This document shows positions 1-6,725 of a stretch of DNA of 64,000 nt, one piece after another (within the stretch, counting starts at the first letter, position 1; each line of letters starts with the position of its first letter). The DNA lies in the NCBI GenBank assembly GCA_000952975.1, contig LM997412.1, positions 806,001-870,000 on the forward strand, written 5' to 3'. Made by a program: the position numbers and the translations under genes. This DNA is from Peptoniphilus sp. ING2-D1G. Its GTDB lineage: Bacteria; Bacillota; Clostridia; Tissierellales; Peptoniphilaceae. The notes under the pieces are model-generated. The model did not search any database, was not told where the DNA came from, and saw only the letters and a program-made list of their open reading frames with translations.

Positions 1-955
1 GCGTGAATTTATCCCCTGATAAAACATTGTTGGAGAATACTATATTATCTTGTAAACTCACATCACTATTTTGAACCTCATTTATTCTATTTATCAGCTG
101 TACAAAATTTTCACCATAGGATAATTCTCTTTCTTTAGCTGCACTAAGTTGCAAAAATTCAACAATTATATCCGTTGCATTTTTAAAATTAAACACAAAT
201 CCCAATTCATTTTTAATTTTTTGACTATAGACATCATGAATAATTTTGGATAAAAGATTGTTAATTTGTTCATTTGCAGATACAGTTGTACTTGCGTCCA
301 AGTTTGCTACATGATCGAATAAAATCAACAGTTGTCTATCTATCATGTATAAGGAATCTTTTATAGTAGACATTATGTCCTTGAAGAAAGCTTCATCTAT
401 CATATAATTATAATTTTTATAAAGTATCTTATGGTCAATTTCTCCCCAAAAAACATTTACCATGGATTTAATCTGCAATTCAAAATTGAAACTGTTTTTC
501 CCATATAGATATTTACAGTCTATTTTATAAATTTCAAATCCGTTCATTTGTACTTGAGGTTGTCTATCTAATAATTTCATGGATATTGGAGAATCTAAAG
601 CATTCTTAAAATATCCGTTATCTAATTCAATATTAAAAGTATCTTTTATTAAATTAAATAGTTTTTCTTCATCTTTAATAAATCTACACTCAATCCTTAT
701 ACCTATTAAATCTGAAAAGTTCATTATCATGGATTCAACATCATCATATTCTAAATAAAAATTGTTTTTTATGATCTTCTCTTTAAAAGATTTTTCAGAT
801 TTAATTCTATAGGTAATATTTAAAAAATTATCATCATAATATAATAATTCCTTTAAATAGGCAGAAGTTTTCTTTGCTATTTGATCCAAAATTTCATTGT
901 AATCTCTAAGTGAATCTGCGCTTCTGTCAAGAAATTTAAAAAGTTCAATCTTCAT
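1..955 (-). CDS. RelA/SpoT-domain protein (partial, C-terminus beyond left edge)
   Basis: An open frame runs from an ATG at 955 to the window edge, giving 318 complete codons and no stop. A GGAAGG ribosome binding site lies 8 bases upstream of the ATG. The protein starts MKIELFKFLDRSADSL. Residues about 90-190 read like a RelA/SpoT nucleotidyltransferase fold: 'DLIGIRIECRF' resembles the conserved D-x-x-G-I-R segment, and 'FELQIKSMVNVFWGEIDHK' resembles the E-x-Q-I-R-T...W...EH segment. The central G-Y-x-S-x-H motif of active synthetases is not visible; the matching stretch reads 'NGFEIYKID'. No HD domain is seen in this part. It resembles small RelA/SpoT-like proteins of clostridia rather than the long bifunctional Rel, which is encoded separately at 48155-50296. 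Whether it makes any alarmone is uncertain. Confidence 0.7.
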   Translation of the reverse strand, partial: MKIELFKFLDRSADSLRDYNEILDQIAKKTSAYLKELLYYDDNFLNITYRIKSEKSFKEKIIKNNFYLEYDDVESMIMNFSDLIGIRIECRFIKDEEKLFNLIKDTFNIELDNGYFKNALDSPISMKLLDRQPQVQMNGFEIYKIDCKYLYGKNSFNFELQIKSMVNVFWGEIDHKILYKNYNYMIDEAFFKDIMSTIKDSLYMIDRQLLILFDHVANLDASTTVSANEQINNLLSKIIHDVYSQKIKNELGFVFNFKNATDIIVEFLQLSAAKERELSYGENFVQLINRINEVQNSDVSLQDNIVFSNNVLSGDKFT

Positions 956-994
956 CTTTTATATTCCTTCCATAATCAAACAAATCTTAAAAGC

Positions 995-1768
995 CTACTC
1001 TTCTTCTAAGTTATTAATTTCAATGTTATGCTTCTTATACAATTCTTCAATTTTATTTGTATACGCCATTTGTTCTTGATACTTTTTCAAATCTTCATAG
1101 ACTTTAGACTTTACTTCCGAAAGAGTATATTTTTTTGCGGGAAATTTTTTATTTAATTTTATTATATGGTAGCCGAAATCTGTTATAACGGGTTTGGATA
1201 TCTCTCCTTCATTCATGGAAAAAACTGCATCTTCAAAAGGCTTGACCATGTCACCATGTCCGAAAACTCCTAAATTGCCTCCGTTGTTTTTTGAAGGACA
1301 TTCAGAATATTCCATGGCCAAGTTTTCAAACTTTTCGCCCTCATCTAATTTTCTTATGACTTCATTTGCTGTTTCCTCATCTGCAACTAAAATATGTGAA
1401 GCTTCAACTTTTTCTTCATCATCATATTTTTCGGCGTTGGCATTATAATATGTTTCCACTTCCCTATCTGTGGGGCTTACATCTTCAAGAAGTTTTCCAA
1501 GAGCATATGTTGTCAATAAAGAGCTTTCACTTTGTTTAAATATTTCTTGAAAAGCTTCTTCCTTATCATATTCCTTTTCCTTAGCGTCAATATACAATAG
1601 TTCTTTATATATTAATTCATCTAATATTTCTTTTATTATTTTATCCTCTGAGCGTCCTTTAATTATTTGAGATTTTATTTGAACCGGAATGGAACTCATA
1701 AATGCATTATAATCTTGCATTGTTATTTCGTTATTATCCACTCTTGCTAACACTTTATTGTTTTTCAT
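995..1768 (-). CDS. Parvulin-type peptidyl-prolyl cis-trans isomerase
   Basis: A 257-residue protein with a SurA/PrsA-like layout: an N-terminal helical chaperone part (about 1-115) followed by one PpiC rotamase domain (about 120-215). Rotamase signatures are 'ASHILVADEETA', 'FENLAMEYSECPSKNNGGNLG' and 'GEISKPVITDFGYHIIKL'. Unlike PrsA there is no signal peptide or lipobox; the N-terminus is MKNNKVLARVDNNEIT, so it probably acts in the cytoplasm as a folding helper. The start follows GGAGGTAAT and is well supported. That ribosome binding site directly follows the U-tract of the cspA terminator, so expression may depend on read-through from cspA or on a promoter I could not see. Confidence 0.88.
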   Translation of the reverse strand: MKNNKVLARVDNNEITMQDYNAFMSSIPVQIKSQIIKGRSEDKIIKEILDELIYKELLYIDAKEKEYDKEEAFQEIFKQSESSLLTTYALGKLLEDVSPTDREVETYYNANAEKYDDEEKVEASHILVADEETANEVIRKLDEGEKFENLAMEYSECPSKNNGGNLGVFGHGDMVKPFEDAVFSMNEGEISKPVITDFGYHIIKLNKKFPAKKYTLSEVKSKVYEDLKKYQEQMAYTNKIEELYKKHNIEINNLEEE

Positions 1769-1780
1769 AATATTACCTCC

Positions 1781-1808
1781 AAAAAAAAAGCAGCCGTGGC
1801 TGCTTTTT
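1781..1808 (-). terminator. Intrinsic terminator between cspA and the parvulin gene
   Basis: AGCAGCC/GGCTGCT form a hairpin at 1789-1804. On the minus strand a run of nine T follows (A run at 1781-1789). The T run is joined directly to the GGAGG of the downstream gene. Confidence 0.8.
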
Positions 1809-1810
1809 GA

Positions 1811-2008
1811 TTATAAAGTTGTTATATTCTCAGCTTGCGGGCCTTTTTCGCTTTCAACAACATCAAATTCTACTTCTTGTCCTTCTTCTAAAGTTTTAAA
1901 ACCATCTTTTTGAATTTGCGAGAAATGTGCAAACACATCATTTCCTTTTTCAGTTGTAATAAAACCGAATCCCTTTTCACTATTAAACCATTTTACTTTA
2001 CCTTTCAT
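1811..2008 (-). CDS. cspA: Cold shock protein, CspA family
   Basis: A 65-residue single-domain OB-fold protein, the family's usual size. RNP1 is visible as 'KGFGFI' (residues 12-17) and RNP2 as 'DVFAHF' (25-30), the aromatic surfaces that bind single-stranded RNA and DNA. It acts as an RNA chaperone in the cytoplasm. The start follows an AGGAGGTACC ribosome binding site. The roughly 100-base upstream region is AT-rich and could hold a long 5' UTR typical of csp genes, but I see no definite structure in it. A strong terminator follows directly. Confidence 0.95.
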   Translation of the reverse strand: MKGKVKWFNSEKGFGFITTEKGNDVFAHFSQIQKDGFKTLEEGQEVEFDVVESEKGPQAENITTL

Positions 2009-2113
2009 TTTGGTACCTCCTTATTTTCTTCAATCCTTTGTAAATGCAGAGTAACCAAATAAAAGTTAAGCTTCCATTTTCAAATTCATAAAGTATCTTG
2101 TAATATGATAGCA

Positions 2114-2833
2114 TTAAAAAACTAATTGTTCAAGATTTTTTAATTTTAAATTGATCTCTGTATTTACAGAATCAGTTGATACCTCCATGTAGTTGAAATT
2201 ACTATCAGCTTTGATGAAAACTCTATCTTTATTTCTGATTTCTTTTTTATAAATCATATTAATTTCATTAATAAATGCTTTTGGTCTATTTGCATTTATA
2301 GTGTTTTCAATCCAATCCAAATATACTGAATTATTTACATGTCCATTTATATCTATGTTTGTCGGCCTTATTTTAAATTCATCAACAATTGAGATTTTTT
2401 CCGGCTTTATAATTTTTTCTATTTTATTAAAGTTTTTTTGATTTATTAAATTGTATTTTAAAGCAACTTTATCCGGTATTAACACGGATTTCTTTTCTTT
2501 TAAATCAACAAGTACAAAAACTGCGGTTGCTTTTACGACAATGTCACCATTTTTATCAGATACTTGATATTCTCTGAAGGCGTATATTTTTCTAAAAGAA
2601 CTCGGCCATGTCTTTATACTTATTTTTTCATCCTTCATTATGGGTCTTTTGATTTCTAATTTCCATTTACTTATAACCCAAGTATAGCCTTCTGTTAAAA
2701 GACTTTCAAAGGAAACTCCGTTTTTAACTGAATCTTCACCGGAGGTTTCAAGCATCAAATTGATAAGATTATTTAATCTTAACATTTCTTTATAACAATA
2801 AAAACCATGAATATGAAAATCTAAACTCAGCAA
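2114..2833 (-). CDS. Acyl-ACP thioesterase
   Basis: A 239-residue protein of the acyl-ACP thioesterase family (double hotdog fold). It releases fatty acids from acyl carrier protein in the cytoplasm. The second hotdog carries the family's N-x-H catalytic pattern in 'IDINGHVNNSVYLDW' (about residues 163-177). The first hotdog has 'EGYTWVISKWKLEIKRP' and 'AFREYQVSDKNG', also typical. The start is TTG at 2833 after AGGGGGA. It is a lone gene with no fatty acid synthesis genes nearby. In fermentative Firmicutes such enzymes probably set the length of released acids, but the substrate cannot be told from sequence alone. Confidence 0.88.
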   Translation of the reverse strand: MLSLDFHIHGFYCYKEMLRLNNLINLMLETSGEDSVKNGVSFESLLTEGYTWVISKWKLEIKRPIMKDEKISIKTWPSSFRKIYAFREYQVSDKNGDIVVKATAVFVLVDLKEKKSVLIPDKVALKYNLINQKNFNKIEKIIKPEKISIVDEFKIRPTNIDINGHVNNSVYLDWIENTINANRPKAFINEINMIYKKEIRNKDRVFIKADSNFNYMEVSTDSVNTEINLKLKNLEQLVF

Positions 2834-3040
2834 TTAAATCCCCCTTACAGCACTGTGAATTATAGAATATTGAAATATATTTACCCTCTTTTTTAAATAT
2901 ATAACTGCCATACTCTTTAAGTCCTTACAATTATCTTTGAATTCTTTGCGATCTTTTCTTTGCTTCTAAGTGGTCAAACTCTTTTAAGGTGATTTTATTC
3001 CATCGATAATAAAGATAAAAAAGCACCTACCATCATTTAG
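2834..3040. other. Intergenic stretch, mostly empty
   Basis: AT-rich, with no convincing gene. A TATAAT-like box near 2861-2866 on the minus strand may belong to the thioesterase promoter, without a clear -35. On the minus strand a 30-codon open stretch between about 2944 and 3034 has protein-like composition (for example 'NKITLKEFDHLEAKK'). It has no ribosome binding site and may be debris related to the neighbouring pseudogene. Confidence 0.4.
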
Positions 3041-3232
3041 TCAGTTTGTGCTTTTCATTAATATATCTCTTGCCTGTTGATATTTTTCAACACGCTTAAA
3101 ATCTTTTTCCGTTATTATCTTTAATCTGTCAATATTCATATTATGTTCTAAATCGGCAAATTTTACATCTCTCGCAATTGAAATTTTCGTTAAATGGTGT
3201 ATATAGGTTTCTCTTAATTTTATCTGTGAGTT
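3041..3232 (-). pseudogene. Remnant of an HD-domain (p)ppGpp hydrolase-like gene
   Basis: A 63-codon open stretch with no start codon or ribosome binding site ends in TGA at 3041-3043 and is closed upstream by TAA at 3233-3235. Its translation includes 'IARDVKFADLEHNMNIDRL' and 'TEKDFKRVEKYQQARDIL'. This matches the C-terminal part of small HD-domain proteins annotated as guanosine bis-pyrophosphate pyrophosphohydrolase, where K-x-A-D-L-x-H-N is the conserved HD-family segment. The N-terminal half with the first metal-binding histidines is gone. It is best read as the 3' end of a decayed gene. It lies between the thioesterase gene and the glmS promoter, in opposite orientation to glmS. Confidence 0.6.
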
Positions 3233-3301
3233 TTAATACGGTTTAATTTTTGAGTTTTTTATTGTCAAAAACATGCCTTTTATGCGGTTAGTAAAAGGTA
3301 T

Positions 3302-3331
3302 TTGTTATATATAATCCCATTATGTTATAAT
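3302..3331 (+). promoter_or_regulatory. Putative sigma-A promoter of glmS
   Basis: TTGTTA at 3302-3307, an 18-base spacer and TATAAT at 3326-3331, placed about 25 bases before the ribozyme. The start of transcription would fall near 3338. Confidence 0.55.
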
Positions 3332-3355
3332 TATTAAAGAGATAAAAACAGTTTT

Positions 3356-3480
3356 AGCGCCAGGTCCCATGAGGATGACGAGGTATGGAGTTATCGAAAT
3401 ATTCGGCGGATGCTCCATAGGTATCACAGCCTGAGTTCTTTTAAAAAACTAAAAGCAATTTTATAACAAATAAAGTCCAG
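3356..3480 (+). ncRNA. glmS ribozyme (glucosamine-6-phosphate-activated)
   Basis: The core matches the glmS ribozyme. AGCGCC at 3356-3361 holds the self-cleavage site between the A and the first G. It is followed by 'GACGAGG', 'GGAGTTATCGA', 'TTCGGCGGATGCTCC' and 'CACAGCCTG' (about 3378-3433), then an AT-rich P3/P4-like tail. It lies just upstream of glmS on the same strand, as in other Firmicutes. Known mechanism: glucosamine-6-phosphate is the cofactor for self-cleavage, and the cut mRNA is then degraded, giving feedback on amino sugar synthesis. The 3' boundary is approximate. Confidence 0.93.
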
Positions 3481-3512
3481 TGAATCTCTAATTTGAATTT
3501 TGGAGGTAAATT

Positions 3513-5339
3513 ATGTGTGGAATTGTTGGATACTGCGGTAGAAAAGACGCAGGAAATATAATATTGGAAGGTCTGAAAAAATTAGAATATAGAGGATATG
3601 ATTCCTCAGGTATTTCGATTATTGGAGAAAGTTCTATAAAAACTATCAAAAGCGTAGGAAAACTCAATAAACTTGAAGAAAATTTTACGTTGTCTCCTAT
3701 TTCAGGTAAGGTGGGAATTGGACATACGAGATGGGCTACTCACGGAGAAGCAAACTTGCAAAATGCCCACCCTCACTTAAATTCAAAGATGTCAATTTCT
3801 ATAGTTCACAATGGAATTATAGAAAACTATTTGGATTTAAAAAAAGAATTGGTGGATAAGGGATATGAGTTTAAATCTAATACGGATACAGAAGTCATTG
3901 TACAATTAATAGATTACTATTTTAATGGAAACATACTAAATGCCGTTCTAAATGCTGTAAAAAGATTAAAAGGATCATATGCCCTGGGGATAATCTCAAT
4001 GGAAAATCCAAGTGAATTAATAGCTGTTAGGAACAACTCTCCTTTGTTATTGGGTATATGCGAGGACGGACTTATCATATCTTCGGAAATATCATCAATA
4101 GTGAAACACACAAATAAGGTCATCTATATGGATAATCTGGAAATAGCGCAATTGGACTTAAATGGAAACTATAAAATTTTTAATTATAATCTTGATGAAG
4201 TCGAAAAGGAAATAAAAACTATGAATCTAAATTTAGAATCTATTTCAAAAAATGGATTTGACCATTATATGTTAAAAGAAATATTTGAACAACCAGATGC
4301 AATAAGAAACGTATTGAATAAAAGAGTCATTGCAGGAAAAATAAATTTATCGGATAACTTCTTTTCTAAAGAAGAAATTGAAAAATTTAGTCAAATTTAT
4401 ATAATCGCATGTGGAACGGCATTTCATGCAGGTGAAATAGCAAAATTTGCAATTCAAGAGCTGACCGGAAAACAAGTTATCTGTGAAATTGCATCAGAAT
4501 TTAATTATAATCAAAAGTTTGTCGACGAAAATACTCTTGCCATTTTCGTAAGTCAATCAGGAGAAACAGCTGACACATTACTATCTATCAATGAGGTAAA
4601 AAAAGTCGGTGCAAAGACCATGGCCATTGTAAATGTGGAGAACTCTACAATGGCAAGAGAAGTTGATAAGGTCTTATATTGCTACTGCGGTCCCGAAATT
4701 TCCGTAGCATCAACAAAGGCATACACCACCCAACTTGTTATTCTATATCTTGTTGCATTGGATATAGTATTAAAACTCGGTAAAATAAGTGAAGAAAAAG
4801 CATTATCCTATGTTGATGAACTATATACCATACCCGGGAAAATAGAAGAATTATTAAAAGACTTAAGCCCTTACAAGGAAATAGCTGAAGAAATTAAAGA
4901 TGAAGAATCTGCTTATTATACAGGAAGAGGAATGGATTTTACCTCTGCAAAAGAAGGTTCTTTAAAATTAAAAGAAATTTCCTATATCCACACTGAGGCC
5001 TTTGCTTCAGGAGAACTTAAACATGGTTCAATAGCTCTTGTGGAAAAAGGAACTAAAGTCCTTGCGATATCAACTCAAAAACACACCCTTGACAAAACCG
5101 CTTCGAATTTGGAGGAACTGGCCTCTCGCGGCGCTACTATTTATACAATAACAACACATGACAACGAAGTAATATCAAAAAATTCAAAAAAAGTAATAAG
5201 GATTGCTGACACTATGGATATTTTCGCTCCGATACTTTCCGTTGTTCCTTCGCAACTGATAGCTTATTATACTTCTTTAGCTAAGGGAAATGATGTAGAC
5301 AAACCGAGAAATCTCGCTAAGGCAGTTACTGTTGAATAA
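3513..5339 (+). CDS. glmS: Glutamine--fructose-6-phosphate aminotransferase (isomerizing)
   Basis: 608 residues, the usual length. It makes glucosamine-6-phosphate from fructose-6-phosphate and glutamine, the first step to UDP-GlcNAc for peptidoglycan. The N-terminal Ntn amidotransferase begins MCGIVGYCG with nucleophile Cys2, and 'GHTRWATHG' follows. Two SIS sugar-phosphate domains follow from about residue 285 ('ACGTAFHAGE', 'SQSGETADT') and about 455 ('GRGMDF'). The C-terminus 'KPRNLAKAVTVE' is the conserved tail. The start follows TTTGGAGGTAAATT. It is controlled by the ribozyme at 3356-3480 and is monocistronic, ending at a bidirectional terminator. Confidence 0.98.
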   Translation: MCGIVGYCGRKDAGNIILEGLKKLEYRGYDSSGISIIGESSIKTIKSVGKLNKLEENFTLSPISGKVGIGHTRWATHGEANLQNAHPHLNSKMSISIVHNGIIENYLDLKKELVDKGYEFKSNTDTEVIVQLIDYYFNGNILNAVLNAVKRLKGSYALGIISMENPSELIAVRNNSPLLLGICEDGLIISSEISSIVKHTNKVIYMDNLEIAQLDLNGNYKIFNYNLDEVEKEIKTMNLNLESISKNGFDHYMLKEIFEQPDAIRNVLNKRVIAGKINLSDNFFSKEEIEKFSQIYIIACGTAFHAGEIAKFAIQELTGKQVICEIASEFNYNQKFVDENTLAIFVSQSGETADTLLSINEVKKVGAKTMAIVNVENSTMAREVDKVLYCYCGPEISVASTKAYTTQLVILYLVALDIVLKLGKISEEKALSYVDELYTIPGKIEELLKDLSPYKEIAEEIKDEESAYYTGRGMDFTSAKEGSLKLKEISYIHTEAFASGELKHGSIALVEKGTKVLAISTQKHTLDKTASNLEELASRGATIYTITTHDNEVISKNSKKVIRIADTMDIFAPILSVVPSQLIAYYTSLAKGNDVDKPRNLAKAVTVE

Positions 5340-5398
5340 TAAGTTTTATTTTCAATGAATAATTAAATTTAAACTTGGATTTACTTTTAATTGCAAAT

Positions 5399-5419
5399 CC
5401 CCGCATTATCAGTGCGGGG
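5399..5419. terminator. Bidirectional terminator between glmS and folC
   Basis: CCCCGCA (5399-5405) and TGCGGGG (5413-5419) form a GC-rich 7-bp stem with a 7-base loop. It lies between the convergent ends of glmS and folC. The T-tracts on both sides are weak. Confidence 0.65.
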
Positions 5420-5423
5420 AAAT

Positions 5424-6725
5424 TTATTTATATGTTGCTTTTATTGTTTTTATAGATTCGCTTACGAGGTATAAAGACCCGGTTATTAATATCAAGTCAC
5501 TGGATGTTGCCACTTTTTCCAAATCTTTGATTGCACTTGAAATATCCTCTGAAACCTTTATGTTTTGACAATATTTTTGAGCTTCTTTTTTTAAAATTTC
5601 AATTTCGGTTTTTCTGTAATTATCCAAGTCTAAAAGTACAATTTCATGTGCATATTTAGATAATTTTTCCAATATTTTTTCGTGTTCTTTATCCTTTAAT
5701 ACAGATGTTATTACATATAATTTATCATAGGTGTACAAACTTAGATTTTTGACTAAATTATCTATTCCATCAACATTATGAGCTCCATCTACAAGTATTC
5801 TGGGGTTATCCTTTAGCATTTCCATTCTACCGGTCCATTTTGCTCTTAAAAGACCTTTTTTTATTTGTGTGTCGGAAATATCAACTGATCTTTTTTCTCT
5901 CAATGCAACCATTCCTGAAACTGCTACGGCAGAATTATAGATTTGGTAATATCCGGCTAAATTTATTCTTAAATCATCTATTTCCGAATTTAAAAATTTA
6001 ATTGAATAGCTGCTTTTTTTATCATTGATGTTTATATCAAAAATTTTAATATCTTTTAAATCATAATATTTGCAATTCTCCTCAAGTGCTTTTTCTTTTA
6101 TTATTTTTAAAACTCTTTCATCTTTATTTGAGGTGATAACTATAGAATCTTTTTTTATTATTCCTGCTTTTTGGAGGGCTATTTCCTCCAGTGTTTTGCC
6201 GAGATAATTCATGTGATCCATTGAAACAGGGGTTATAATGCTCAGCAATTTATCTTTCGCATCAATGACATTTGTACTATCGGATAATCCGCCCATTCCT
6301 ACTTCTAAAACACAATAATCACAATTTTGTTCTTTAAAATACATAAATGCAATCACGGTAATAAACTCGAAATAAGTCAAAAATCCAAAATTTTCCTCAA
6401 TTTGTTTTTCGTGATTTAAGATAGTTTCGCCAATTCTCACAAAATCATAATCGCTTATCTCGGATTCATTTACAACTATTCTTTCATTGTACCTAATGAT
6501 ATGAGGGGAAATCGTCAAGCCGACTTTGTATCCCGCAGCATAGAGCATATTATAAAGAAAATTAGATGTGGAGCCCTTTCCGTTTGTGCCTGCAACATGA
6601 ATATAATTCATGTTTTTTTGTGGATTGTCTAAAAGGTTAAGCATTGCTCTGATTCTTGAGAGATCATAGAGTTTTTTCTGTCCTACACGAGATTCTATGT
6701 TTTTAATAAGTTCATTTAACTTCAT
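5424..6725 (-). CDS. folC: Bifunctional folylpolyglutamate synthase/dihydrofolate synthase
   Basis: 433 residues, Mur-ligase-like fold. It adds glutamates to folates and may also make dihydrofolate from dihydropteroate. Motifs: P-loop 'HVAGTNGKGSTSNF' (about residue 42), 'VLEVGMGGLSDSTNV' (about 140) and 'ILVDGAHNVDGI' (about 315). Its ATG overlaps the valS stop in an ATGA, so the two are translationally coupled. A valS-folC order is common in Firmicutes. It should be transcribed with valS and so fall under the valine T-box. Confidence 0.95.
   Translation of the reverse strand: MKLNELIKNIESRVGQKKLYDLSRIRAMLNLLDNPQKNMNYIHVAGTNGKGSTSNFLYNMLYAAGYKVGLTISPHIIRYNERIVVNESEISDYDFVRIGETILNHEKQIEENFGFLTYFEFITVIAFMYFKEQNCDYCVLEVGMGGLSDSTNVIDAKDKLLSIITPVSMDHMNYLGKTLEEIALQKAGIIKKDSIVITSNKDERVLKIIKEKALEENCKYYDLKDIKIFDININDKKSSYSIKFLNSEIDDLRINLAGYYQIYNSAVAVSGMVALREKRSVDISDTQIKKGLLRAKWTGRMEMLKDNPRILVDGAHNVDGIDNLVKNLSLYTYDKLYVITSVLKDKEHEKILEKLSKYAHEIVLLDLDNYRKTEIEILKKEAQKYCQNIKVSEDISSAIKDLEKVATSSDLILITGSLYLVSESIKTIKATYK

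Noticed and set aside
3019-3056. AAAGCAC...GTGCTTT as a terminator
   Set aside because: The loop is over 20 bases and the stem short; it overlaps the pseudogene end and is not convincing.
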